64,000 nucleotides of DNA from Planctomycetes bacterium syqfu (GTDB taxonomy: Bacteria; Planctomycetota; Phycisphaerae; Phycisphaerales; Phycisphaeraceae), in NCBI GenBank assembly GCA_020974905.1, contig CP087563.1, positions 4,402,001 through 4,466,000 of the forward strand, written 5' to 3'. Every line of letters starts with the position of its first letter. The stretch's first letter is position 1. This document shows, piece after piece, positions 51,401 through 58,800 of this stretch. Position numbers and translations under genes: made by a program. The notes below the pieces were generated by a model. It did not search any database, was not told the origin of the DNA, and saw nothing but the letters and a program-made list of their open reading frames with translations.

Positions 51401-52833
51401 AAGACGATGTCACCAGCCTTGGCACGGTATTCCAGAACACGGTTGGAGTCGACCTGACCGGTACCGGTTTCAGTGACTTCGCCGTAAATGTTCTTGGTAC
51501 CCAACAGGTCAAGCGTGTTGGGGTTGCGTGCGTAGATGGTGGCGTCGGAGTTAATGGTGATCGAACCGGGATTGGTAGCGTCTGCGTTAAACAGCAGCAC
51601 GTTACCGGCATCAGGCGTGTTGATGATGGTACCTGTACCATCCACACCGCTGCCGTTAACCGTCGCACCAGTGCCGTTGGCGGTGATGGCCACGTCACTG
51701 TCTGCACCGTTACCGATGGTGATGGTGCGTTCTGCTGACGGTGCGGAGATCACGGTACGGATGTAACCGGCAACCGTCTGCATACCCAGTGCATTGCCGT
51801 TACCCAAGGTGATGTTACCGTCGTTCACATCGATGTCGACGTTGGTGCCGGCCGCCATCACCGTGGAGGTGGCTGTGGAGGTAAACAGGTTGCCCGTGCC
51901 GTCAAGGTTGACAGTCAACTGACCGGTGGCAGCTTCGGATGAGTATTCGAAGGTCACATCACCGGTGGTGCTGTTTAAGGTTGCCGCATCGGCTGCGTAG
52001 AACGAAGCGTCGGTTGCGCCCACACCGCTGGCCACGAAGGTGATCTGGTCATTGTCACCGTCGAAGTTGGTGGCCGTCAGACCATCGGCTTCGTTGACAA
52101 CCAGGTCGTTGCCTGCACCAAAGACTGCTGCGTCAATGTTGGTCACCGTGGTGTTGACGGTTTCGCTGGCACCGGACTTGAAGATCAGGTCCTGTGCAGC
52201 AACGTTGCTGAGGTTGACGATGTCGCCAGTCGCAGCTTCGATCTTGATCACACCGTTGGTATCAACATCAATGTCATCATTGTCCAGAATCACGTTGCCA
52301 CTGGTGGCAATGAAGGCCAGGCGATCACCATCAAAGGCGGCCTGGTTGTTGAGATTGATGTTGTTGGTATCCAGGTCCAACGCTGCGGAGTTACGGATCC
52401 AACCGGAGGCTTCGTTGTTGCCGCCGACACTCAATGCCGTGATGGTCAGACCACCACCGGTATCGGTGTTGTCGATGGCAATGTCCGAATCCGTTTCAGT
52501 GGTCCGGGCAGCAAGGTTGGCGACCGCGGTTTCCAGAGCGTTGCCGACATAACCGGTGTCTTCAGGATCGATGAGTACGTTGTCGCCACTGACCAGACCG
52601 ATGAGGGTGTTGGCACGGGCGTCAAGGGTTGTCGCTGTCACGTTGTTGGTTGCAGCGTTGTTGTCAATGATCTGTCCAGTGTTACCTGCGTCCAGAGCCT
52701 GGAGGTAAACCGTACCGCCGGTGGAGCTGATGGTGCCCAGGTTCATGGTTGCCGAAGCACCGCCAGATGCCGCACCGCCAGCGATCACTTCGATCGTGCC
52801 GGTAATATCACCAGCACCGTGGAGATGCCGCAC
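36460..52833 (-). CDS. Giant beta-strand-repeat surface protein, C-terminal part (5,457 residues)
   Basis: The longest frame of the window. Its apparent GTG start is only the point where it overlaps the upstream frame (to 52808) by 26 bases. The repeat pattern runs straight through, so both frames are one gene. The chain is almost wholly short beta-strand repeats rich in Gly, Thr, Asp, Asn and Ala with almost no Cys. In order: filamentous-haemagglutinin-like repeats; RTX-like GGxGDD repeats (46560-47950); and Gly-rich 40-48-residue repeats (37950-44330). The last 500 residues differ: a domain with YFTTLIHSDFGYIVRYLVDG, then a helical tail ending ATTEEGQAQ. The protein is presumably secreted and cell-surface associated. 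No autotransporter barrel or LPxTG-like anchor is seen. Confidence 0.82.
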   Translation of the reverse strand: MRHLHGAGDITGTIEVIAGGAASGGASATMNLGTISSTGGTVYLQALDAGNTGQIIDNNAATNNVTATTLDARANTLIGLVSGDNVLIDPEDTGYVGNALETAVANLAARTTETDSDIAIDNTDTGGGLTITALSVGGNNEASGWIRNSAALDLDTNNINLNNQAAFDGDRLAFIATSGNVILDNDDIDVDTNGVIKIEAATGDIVNLSNVAAQDLIFKSGASETVNTTVTNIDAAVFGAGNDLVVNEADGLTATNFDGDNDQITFVASGVGATDASFYAADAATLNSTTGDVTFEYSSEAATGQLTVNLDGTGNLFTSTATSTVMAAGTNVDIDVNDGNITLGNGNALGMQTVAGYIRTVISAPSAERTITIGNGADSDVAITANGTGATVNGSGVDGTGTIINTPDAGNVLLFNADATNPGSITINSDATIYARNPNTLDLLGTKNIYGEVTETGTGQVDSNRVLEYRAKAGDIVFSPGAESYSGVLNLSPGADPGDPGNYFDVIVENGATIVINAAPAGPDGDLNVTNAQNFTMQGTAEIIADGSVSIDLTAGVDNGTATLRDITIDANGDGNPTGGGGANNESQLIVTAGAIVLEGHIDANSDLGNANTSNDVTLTSDTTIVDNNSAGTSIDNVDELVLSAATGIGFAPQNASTTGYQPIRVNAQFITADNSGSGEISIDNNPSTNVTIRRIRNGAAGTGEANEIFYSQNGQSLQIGDGVTANEGISSNGGDITVDPPMDITVVAPVVSGGGAILIEALNDINFNAGGTVSSSGGQINVQAGDDVNFNVGAGTTTISSANGDIYIDADFAVDAGTQDGTGTVTFAVDSTTTNEVITAGSGDVYISGDDIVLRDFAVLTTGQTNLTAGVIAAGTGTITNAGASATDVEITSGSLDIQVVNTGGGDVVGTAAAPIDVALTGTLTGGEPVGIDGNVYIDSEGAVDLTTGNLIADGTITLTSDQDIAVGQIQGTIITLTADDEITDADTGLDGGVIGSTSVTLNAVNGIGATGQAGAVEINSPTITATNTTADGIFLNSVGTAAVDFNSINAQTIGDVELYSVSATTLTDINIADGNLVSTTDSADVTVVAGALNDIGNGDDSVTVQTINSGNITLNGQTIAGITSLTVGSQNTGVTTISGDINTANATQLYNNEVLLSTDVTLTGTTITFEDTLDSDGGNDDALIITGNAVFNDNVGGTTPLEALSISGTTAINNNADITTSNAGAGTGDQTFGGDLTVTGNTTLTATGGDININEDVLGGGTGNLTLNAGDVVNLGDASGDQIGTAASQLANLDVTATTQINIFAGNVRTTASQDYNSIVDLEEDVIMTAGDDVTFDTTVDSATGENNALTVNAAGTTTFLGTVGANDALSSLTTDQAGETVIDGGSIATTGNITFGDNVVLNSDTTISSTAGNVDFDETIDSESGENNSLAITTADAGSVTFGQDIGNTDALSSLTVNAANSVTFGDNLPNGDDLMDVVVDGPVTMPSTTGQDTQTLAADTYINTSGAAADNGGNVTLGDVSGGGNDLEIASRGDLSTQIVNLGAGELSVTLVDSTDTITADFNGDVIATGGVTIDGAAGVVNNIDFDGVLTAGTTTINLGSDNDTVDVTGAAVVTGDLTIDGGAGNDSIDFASTLSVNAGGDTLITLGEGTNDLGVVGDAILDGELTITSGSGDDTVTFGDALTADATFINLGNGTNTLSVADLATFDETLDIITGTGTDDIDFEEIAATGNVLFNLGGGTNTLDASAAAVFSGNLDYVGGAGDDSVDFASTLSVTGDTNIALAEGTNDLGVVGDATFTGVLDISSGSGDDTLTFSDALTAGETLINLGAGTNTMSVADLTTFNSTASITTGGGTDDIDFEEIAATGNVLFNLGGGTNTLDASAAAVFSGNLDYVGGAGDDSVDFASTLSVTGDTNIALAEGTNDFGVVGDATFTASLVVLSGSGDDTLTFGDALTASTTIIDLGDGTNTMSVADLTTFNDTASIITGSGTDDIDFEEIAATGDVVIDLGDGTNTLDASAAAVFSGNLDYIGGADGDSVDFADTLTVTGFADIDLDEGTNNLGVVGAALFSSNLDITSGAGDDTVTFDDTFTTGAAVINLGDGANTFTVSGLSTLNSTFNLTTGAGVDDINFAAITALDDVTVEMGASDDTFDATGAVQVAGNLIVDGQDGADTITFDSTVTTTNGGNATFDVDDDGVITLNDTTVIAGDLLMVVGNSSNEGTLGVVDVNANITANSITVNGGTDAQLQIGPAGTDAAETVFTTTQDQTYTINVLLVDVDNVRTTSSTGDIRFNRFIDAADNGGAANDVGLTVNTTLGDNYFEAEVGSRNATNQVGADTDGLEFLRTDNLALNANGHDDVTSGTTYIHADVLTSGGTQIYNDAVVIADNDADNSTPNTVTLEDNGTTGIFFNNTLDSDAAANNLVVEVDEGTSNIQFGGDGSGTLGNGDADATADRVGALGEFGTLTVTNSANTGVNAIIINTDQVFSSGTQTYTGNIELGNDVTISTAQPGTGAIGGAGDLTFTGSINSDATGTGAGTRRNLTLISGTGTITFGDDAGDDNVGGSTALNYLVINTADNGDRPAEVLQNSNAPITAAGLFVQDATLVNFNNTISTDNQLTNYGGLLTGNLNGVDINGTTINFNDPGADGAVPIANVTTTGDGGMHIGNDGVLTIANGVTFTIDGNFLQDGGGSVTTGGDITTGDGGDGTADIIFTDAVTLTETAGSGVELTTGMDTTGTAYGDVTFLSTVDGTTRRANPLTIDTGDGSGGDTDGDVTFEGAVGSTGAAGASALGTLTIDGSRNVTSLGDIEAASVLIGTNEVISGSTALGDDLSDDIITFARNAETDGGAVTINADGQIQVTNILTGGTTADGVADAANGGAVALTSTNEGINIGTAGNSGNGSIVTSGANSTAAAGGTGGAVTLTTTNALAASTYNDIVVNTITADGGASTVAAGGAAGTVAITSNSADNAGGTNADVVINGAVSASGGNATATGDGGAGNTVTIITNGDTSDILMASTGSIATTGGSSVDAAGGAGGAVTLTTNDNTALITLEGPITTDGGDTAGTTGGLAGTVAISTAGTSSTIAVNGAVSADGGDNTGTGTAGAGNLVSITTANTSASISIDAVVHSDGGNVTGAGSTGDGGAGGTVVVASTGTTSPIATTANGDISASGGDITDGTGTAGAGGSVTVSTTGADSSDILLEGSIDAIGGNVNASTGDAGAGGTVTISTTGTNAEIVNTAYIDASGGSATAGAGGTGGQIDITTGAGGTNSYIEIDGDLYATGGNSVTGAAGSAFAPGGGNAITISTQGDNASVDIYNDIIVNGGSITGTSASNAGNAGSIAVSTTGADAYIASSGDLSADGGSTTDAGSTGNGGTGGPISLTTDGQDAYISNSGDISADGGDSDGGAAGSAYSASDAITITTIGDGAYIDFYDDVHANGGDTTGDSASNAGNGGDITISTAGADSVNYNPNIFVDEDVTISATGGDTDATSTAGNGGAGADINLNTTGDNGNITILGNVYSDGGDSQGTAGDGGAGGQVFLTTTGLSGDILLVDTAEVTAWGGDSTSGSGGNGGHVEMTTTGDESTISIEADSYVSTHGGDGAINGGTGGNSIVITTAGDNAGITVDGQLETDGGDAAAGDGGAAGFITISTTGGTVGNESNIDIENDALISADGGDSTTGGTAGAGGVITIQTDEGGSDINITADADITATGGDGAGTSNGGTGGQITINTDSGADGNDGGTITLENDVDLVTSSGNATGTGNAGDDSAVAPGNAITLTTNGANGNIILGINVDLTTTGGTAADGDGGDGGNVLVTTLGSTSTITSANALTITTSGGAAQTTGTGGDAGTVTISTDGGDSTIALGTNNTITANGGTTATGTGGNGGAILLDTDGANATITTGTGLDVDSVGGAATGTGTGGDGASFTASTDGSSASIDLGTGSVNVGGGDGDTAGGTGGTIDINTDGATATIEVETTLDSSGGTSTAGSGGNGGAVTITTDEAGSTITLLQAADVTTSGGAGDTAGGNAGNITINSDLDNSGDEDGNTIALNSDLTANGGNLTGAAGTTAGAGGTVTINTDGSSAGITLADTSAGISAQGGDATNAGGTATGGTGGTISITTEDTAGDDTGSDITLNAAVNASGGDSAGSGNAGDAGDLALGAATTTDGNITISTDGDSSDIIATVAITNDGGVATGTGDGGDADVITIQTGGETATITLTSVSASGGDATDGTGGSALNNDGIGNVPTIDISTAGTTSTIEVSGGLTATGGDGTTAGGDGGEVEVSTDGVDATISLTTITTDGGAATGDGGFGGDVDLDTDGASGASITVSGAISAVGGQSTSSDGGFGGIVEIQTIGTTSGVTTSTITTDGGDVTAGDSLADSGGDAGIVNIITNAVDDQTNNAGDATSPISVGDISAQGGEVTGTGDGGNGNNVTLTTNGALSTITATNINTDGGDTDTGDGGDAGNIEIHATEDVDTTVAGADITVSGALTAIGGDTDDGDGGDGGDVDVDTAGRESDINFTAIALNINTSAGSTADGVAGAAGNVTIDTTETATNANADITLAGWIYANGGNATVGTATNGGNVTIQTDGQSSDILLSNTDTNITTIGGEGSTTAGDGGDILIDTDMDSATIITNGSITSNGGANTSTGNGGDAGSVDVNTNGDSATIDINGAITATGGTAQTGIGGDGNTIEIDTTGDTGATIDIDANLESNGGESQVSGNGGDAGLIQVTTDGTESQITIDGTIDAIGGASADALGGNGGTIEIETGHDNGTSGDNSFILIGDVTDSDITFNGGQGDDGGNAGSLSILADGDLAHIQIGTGSEITGNGGNVNSGSTGTGGDGGTVFIQSDADFNGTDVLADYDNADVLIGSTITVNGGGDLVASTTPDSTGGNGGTITLQAAAGLEEEASSGNQYYALPAGLLIINGDLSANGGNAPTSQVGPLDTSVTDANIGLAGQINLNTVTTRPDSATNDYTMPGMASIISTKDGVLNINLVGREDTDADPLTSTAEFNMGAREKFTVLGKVSSFDKSITSATSTDIGRPTVNDALGDSGLTFNLNGGQIVLSDLTIDGDFLIQGDFNGDLLDNGQWSEVRFVDLAARMPENMLNSRDNTSDSIYNEDDWTFDQGLDIVVNGSIDWRRTEGITPAEITGNGNVDPQFSLPTGEYFTTLIHSDFGYIVRYLVDGFDNPVFAPGIDSASSPLDYHVLDLRAQGVTVAEPALSFPYDLNDRIRFRRPHEDLFDAVDNFPLVSPSQANELENALGIGINMPTDEELRGIAGDHAWFNDMPSTLDASDVSVNAGRLPLEQASSVLKAHGSLFYVEGDVDPETGMPTRVDQTDHIREVLSAATQNVTPGSSPADIRSMIDAYGNEAASIMDQLDNLVDEIMVLGLTPRELKIALENLLSNITPSNITVNQLLEAIQTEVAQAQEATTEEGQAQ
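37950..44330 (-). repeat. Gly-rich solenoid-type repeats of the giant protein
   Basis: About 2,100 residues made of irregular units of roughly 40-48 residues. Each contains a GGTVTISTxG-type strand, a polar strand such as SxITIxGxI, and a loop like DGGDxTGTGxGGAG. On the plus strand this appears as endlessly repeated CACCACCGTCACCGCCG-like tracts. Units differ in sequence, so age and selection, not recent copying, are implied. Confidence 0.75.
46560..47950 (-). repeat. 408-bp tandem repeat, RTX-like units of the giant protein
   Basis: CAAGGGTGTTGGTGCC starts at 46773, 47181 and 47589, exactly 408 bases (136 codons) apart. A second anchor (ACACTCATGG-like) at 46904, 47312 and 47720 keeps the same spacing. 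Copies two and three are nearly identical over more than 200 bases. Each 136-residue unit contains three related subunits of about 45 residues with GxGTN and GxGDDxxxF, resembling calcium-binding nonapeptides. More diverged units flank the three. Confidence 0.85.
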
Positions 52834-55800
52834 CAGTGGTCACATCGGTACTGCAACGGATCTGGATGGCCAAGTTGCCTGCACCGCGTGAGGTCGAATT
52901 GACCTGAACGCCACTGAGCACGATCGGGGCCACACCGTCACCGGCTGCACTGTCAAGATCAACCAGTGTGATGCTTGAGCCGGTTGACTCGATACGGGTC
53001 ACACCGGTGTTTACGTCGATGGTGGTGTCGGCTGCCTGCGTGATGGCGCCGGCGGCCTGGATTTCCGTGGTGTCACCGTTGGCGTCACGGTCGGTTTCCA
53101 GGTCGTCGTTGATGGCAACTGTACCCGAAGCGTTGACTTGGAGTTGACCGTTGATTTCAACAGACAGGTTGGCCGGACCATCGGTTGCAATACCGTTACC
53201 GGTGATGGTTACCGCACCACCGTCGATGGTGAGGTCTTCGACATAGCTGCCACCGTTGGCATTGAAGAGACCCAGTGTCACGGCACCATCGGTCGAGCCA
53301 TTGGCATCGAGTTCCAGGTTCCATGCACCACCGACACCTGAAACCGTCGAGCTGGCCAGATTGATGTCACCTGCTGCTTCGCCGTCGCCACCTTCAGTGT
53401 CAACTTCAGTATTAGCGGTGAGCACGATGTTCGAAGAGTTGTCCACATCAAACACCGGAGCCCCACTGTAGTTTTCCATCAGCAGTTGGGCTGTGCCGCT
53501 GTTGTCTGAGTCATGGATAAACAACGTGCCGTCTGTGGTTTGGCCGTTGGTATCAAAGGTCAGACTCTGGAAGGCATTGGTTGTACCCATGTCACCGACG
53601 CGGATGTTACCGGCATCAACGCTGTTACCAGCGCCCTGGCCGGTTGCATCACCACTGGTGGTGACGATGAGGGCCGTACCAACGGATGCACCGTCAGTCA
53701 CTGCATTACGCAGGTCAATGGCACCTGAGTCGACGGCAGCGTTCGAAGCGTTGGTATCAAAGAGAATATTGGTGACCTGGGTGCCAGCGATGCCGCCGGT
53801 ACCTTCAAGGTCGATGATGCCGTTGATGGTGATCGTTGCGGTGTCCTGTGTACCGGCAACGCCGTCGACTTCGATGCTGGTACTGGCACGACCGAAGGTC
53901 AGGCGACCGTCGTTGGCCACACCGGCTGCGCCGGCATCGCCGTCCATATTGATGGTCACCGTGTCCAGGAAGACATTGTTGCCACCGTTGTCGGTGATGG
54001 CGCCAAGTTTCACATCGCCACCGTTTTCACCTGCCACACCACTGGAGGTGTTGATGGCCAGGGTGTTGTTGGCACCACTGCTGTAAACCGTGGAGTTGCT
54101 CCACTGAACATCACCGCCAGCATCATTGTCTGCACCTTGTGCGGTATCGACGGTGATGCTGTTACCGATGATGATGTCGCCGCTGCCAAGAATGGAGAAG
54201 TAAGCGGCAGTACCGGAGTTACCACCTGCGTCGGAGTCTTCAAGACTGATGTCACCCAGCAGCGTGGTGCTGCCGGCAGTGGAAGCAGCTGTATTGATCT
54301 GAATGCTGTTGAGATACTGGCCAGCGGTGTTGTTGAAGGTGCCCAGTGTCACGTTGCCACCGGTGTTACCCGTGGACTGTGTATCGATGAACAGGTCACC
54401 ATCAAGAATCGTGGTTGAGACCGAGCCACTGGTTGCAGCCAGGCTGACGATACCAGCATTTTCATCGTTACCGTCTTCGGTATCGATGGTCACGTCAGCA
54501 GTCAGTTGGATGTTACCGTCGATGGTCACACCACCAGCTGCCGAACCCGGATCGGTGGAAATGTTGTTACCAAGGCTCACAATACCGTCGGTACCTGCCG
54601 TGGTACCGGCATCGACGACCAGTCCTTGCAGGAAGCTGTTGCCACCTGCGTTATTGTCCACAAGACCGAAGGTCACCGCACCACCGGTGCTGCCTGCGGC
54701 GGCATCGGTGTCGATGGTGAGGGTGAAGTTAGCAGCGTCAGCATAGATATTGCTGGCACCGAAGTTCACTGCACCGGCGTCCTGACCGGCGGTATCACCG
54801 ATTTCGGTGTCGATGGTCACGTCATTGCTGACGATCACATCACCGCCACCGGTGAGGGTCATATCCGAGGATGCCACGCCGTTGTGGTCGAGGCTGATGT
54901 TGCCGTTGAGATAAAGGTTGCCGTCTGTCGTGCCGTTGGTATTGATTGCAAGACCATTGAGGTAGTTACCGCCATCATTGTCAAAGACACCCAATGCAAC
55001 GTTGCCACCCGCATCGCCATAGCCCTGAGCGTCGATGGTCAAAATGACGTTGTTGGCTGAGGCTGAGATGGAACCGGAAGACGAGGTGTTACTGCCATCG
55101 GTCCCCAAACGGACATAACCACCAAACTGGTTGTCTCCCTGTTCAGTGTCGATGGTGATGGAAGTCGGAAGAACGATATCGCCTTCTACAATCACGTAGA
55201 TGGGATTCACACCTGCACCGCCACGGTCGACATTGATGTCACCGTTGAGAGTCACGGTACCATTGGATGTTGCGCCGGTTGCCAAAATTTCCACGCGTTG
55301 GAGGAAGGTGTTGGGCTGTGCCGTATCATCGACTGTACCGATGGTGACATCACCAGCATTACCATCTGTTGAAGTGGTATCCAGTCTCATTTCAGCGCTT
55401 GTGCCTGCGGCTGATGCCGAAATCGTGGTGGTACCACTTTGATAAAGGTTGATATCACCGCTGTCACCGGAATTGTCACCATTGGTGTCAATCTGGAAAG
55501 CGTAGCCGTCGTTGGCAATGATGTTATCACCGTTGAAGTTGTAATCACCTTCCAGGATCGTTGTGACGTGTAAAGAATCATCGCCATTGATGCTGGCTTC
55601 AGCATCGGTGAAATACAGGTCGCCAGCAGCGCCACCACCGTCGGTTGCGGTGATCTGCACATCGCCGACATAGGTGTAAACCGCACCGTCAGCCAATTGG
55701 CCCAAGGCGCTGTCCACGTCACCGATATCGCCCTGATTCACATCACCATCGGCCCCGGCACCGCCATCGGTCGTGTCGATGGTCAGGTTCCAGTTGTCTG

Positions 55801-58800
55801 CGGCATTGGAGGTGATAAAGGCATTGGAGCTGTCAAAATCAGCACCGTTGGTGTTGATCGTGGTGTCGCTGGTTAGCACAACGATCGAGCCGAAGTTGAT
55901 CGCGTCGTTCCCCACGCCTGCGGCATTGTCCACATCAAACTGCGTCGCAGCGGTGCCATCACCCAGGACGATAAAGCCACTACCGGAGGTCAGTGACAGG
56001 GTGCCCAGGTCGCCAGCGTTGCCGATCTGGTTGGGAAGTTGAATATCACCGTCGTTGGCACCATTTTCAACGTCGATGGTCAGGTCATAGCCTGCACCAT
56101 TGATTGTGCCGTTGGAATCAAAGATCACGTCACCGTCATCGCCGGTGGCTGCGTTACCTGTGCCCACGCCGTCGACGTCGACACCGCCTGCACCATTAAC
56201 ATCGGTGCCATCAGCGGCAGTGGTGATACTCACGTCTTCAGCCATCACCACGGTTGTTGCATTAGAAAAGTCAACGTGGTTGGCCACGTTGATGTCCACC
56301 GTGCCACCACCGGAAAGATCATCGAGATTCAGGGTACCGGCGGTACCGGCACCGGAACTGGTGTTCACGGTCAGACTCTGGAGCACCTGATAGGTCACGC
56401 CAGCACCGTCAATGTCAACGACATCGCCGATGGTCACATTGGCCGCGTCACCGCCACCACCACCTGTGCTGGTGTTGATGGTCAGGTCCACGCCGGCTGC
56501 GGTTGCACCGACAACGGCCTGATCCAAATCCACAACACCGGCATCACGACCGTCGTCGGTCTGGTTGGTGTCGATGACCAGGTCAAAGCCCAGGCCCAGG
56601 GTACCGATGAGTTCCACACCGCTGGTTGCGGCATTGGTGCCATCACCGTCGACGAGGATGCTGCCGGCTGCGGCGCCGGAGATGTTACCGTTGGTGCCGG
56701 ACTGACCGGTCGTGTCCACAAAGAGGCGGCCAAGGTAATTGCCACCGCTGTTGGAGAAGGTGCCGAAGGTAACGTTGCCACCATCGACGTTGCCATAGCC
56801 ACCGTCGGTGGAGGTGTCGATGTTAAGCACCACGTTGGCGTTGGTGGCTGAGAGATCAGCCGAACCCAGATCCACAGCACCGGGTGCGGTGGTACCTGTA
56901 CCACCGATGGTTGAAAGGGTCACGGTTGAACCGCCCGCGACGCCGAGGATGATTTCATCACCGTCGAAGCTGAAGGATGCCTGATCGGCATCACCGTCGT
57001 TACCCAACAGGATGTTGCCGTTGAGGGTCAGGTTATTGGTTGCATTGGTATTGATATCCAGGCCTTCGAGGAAACCGCCACCCGAGCCATCGATGGTGCC
57101 CAGGACCACGTCCTGACCGTTGTTGCCACCGCCAGCGGACACGTCGATTTCCAGGCTCGAATCACCGCCGAGGACGGTGAAGGTTGCATTGGTGAAGTCG
57201 ACCGGTGCAGCATCGTTGTCATCGCCCTGTTCGGTGTCGATGATCAGTGCTGCAGAAGCAGGGATTTCGACGGTACCGGTGAAGTACACGCCACCGACGG
57301 CGCCGGTGCCGGTGCCGTTAGGATCATCCACGGAGATGTTGTTATCCAGGGTGATCGCGCCGGTTCCCTCTGTGAGAGCCTCGAAACGGGCCAAGTAATT
57401 GCCTGCCGTGTTGGTGACGGTACCGAAGTCGATATCACCACCTGTGCCATTACCACGTGCGTCGAGTACCAATCCGGTATCCGAGTTGGTTGCGGAAACC
57501 GTGCCGCTGCCCAGGTCGATGTTACCGCCGTTGGTGGAATTATCCGCTTCAGTGTCGATGGTGACGGTGTTGCCTGAGGCAACGCCCACGATGGTGTTGC
57601 CACCGTTGAAGGTGAAGTCACCGAAGTCGCCACCACCATCGTCGTTGAGGGTGATGTTGCCGTTGAGGGTGAGATTACCTGCCGTGTTACCGGTTGAGGT
57701 GATGGTCACATCGTTGACGAATTGGGTACCGTCGGTGTCATCAAAGACACCCAAAGTCACGGCACCGCCGATATCGCCGGCACCTGCGCCGCCGCTGGCG
57801 GTAATGGTCAGATTATTGGCTGCCGCGTCGGAGCTGGTGGCACCGGTGATGGTGACCGCACCGCCGTCGTCATTGGTCGAGCTGGAGTTGATGTTGAGGG
57901 TGCCGCCGGTACTGATGACGACATCATCGCTGAGGGTGACTGCGCCGCCTGCGCCGTCAACCGCGCTGGAGGTGAGATTGCCGTTGAGGGTGATCACACC
58001 TGTACCGGTGGTGTTGATATTGATCGCACCACCTGCGCCGGTCGCGCCGGAGCTGGAGTCGATGGTGTCGATGGTGACGCTGGTACCGCTGTCAATATCG
58101 ACCTGGCCGCCGGTGCCATCGGGTGTGGAGGTATCGATGCCTGATGTCAGCGAAACGGTGGTACCTGCGTCGATATTGACCGCACCGCCGTTACCAGCTG
58201 TGCCGACGGAGGTATCGACGGCCGCACCGGCGTGGGTGCTGGTGACTGCGCCGCCGGTGGAGTTGATCGTGACCGAGCCGCCGTTGCTGTTCACAGCGGT
58301 GGATGTCAGGGTACCTGCATAGACGATGTTGCCCGGTGCCTGCAAGACGACGGTGCCACCGTTGCCGGTGTTGGTGGTATCGGCACTGATAAAGCTAGCG
58401 ACATGGGTGCTGGTAATGCCACCGGTGGTGGTGATGATGGAGACGTCGCCACCGGAGGTTGCGCCATTGGCATCAATCACGCCTGCCATGGTGATCTGTC
58501 CATCGGCATCAATGTCGATATCGCCTGCATTGCCGGTGGTCGAATCAGCATCAATGAACTGGGCCACGTGGGTGCTGGTAATCGTGCTGCCGGTGGTGGT
58601 GATGGAGACATTACCTGCATTAGCGCTGGCTGCGTCTGAGGAGATCACACCTGCGAAGCCGATCGCACCGGTCGCGTCAATGTCAATCGTGCCACCGGTT
58701 GCCTGGTTGGTACCACTGGCTTCAATGGCCTGAGCACCATGGGTGAAGTTAATCGCACCCGAATCGGTATCGACGGTCACACTGCCAGCCGCACCACCAT

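Noticed and set aside
52800-52840. Programmed ribosomal frameshift joining the two giant frames
   Set aside because: No slippery sequence, no downstream pseudoknot evident, and no known precedent for this kind of gene. A sequence error or mutation is simpler.
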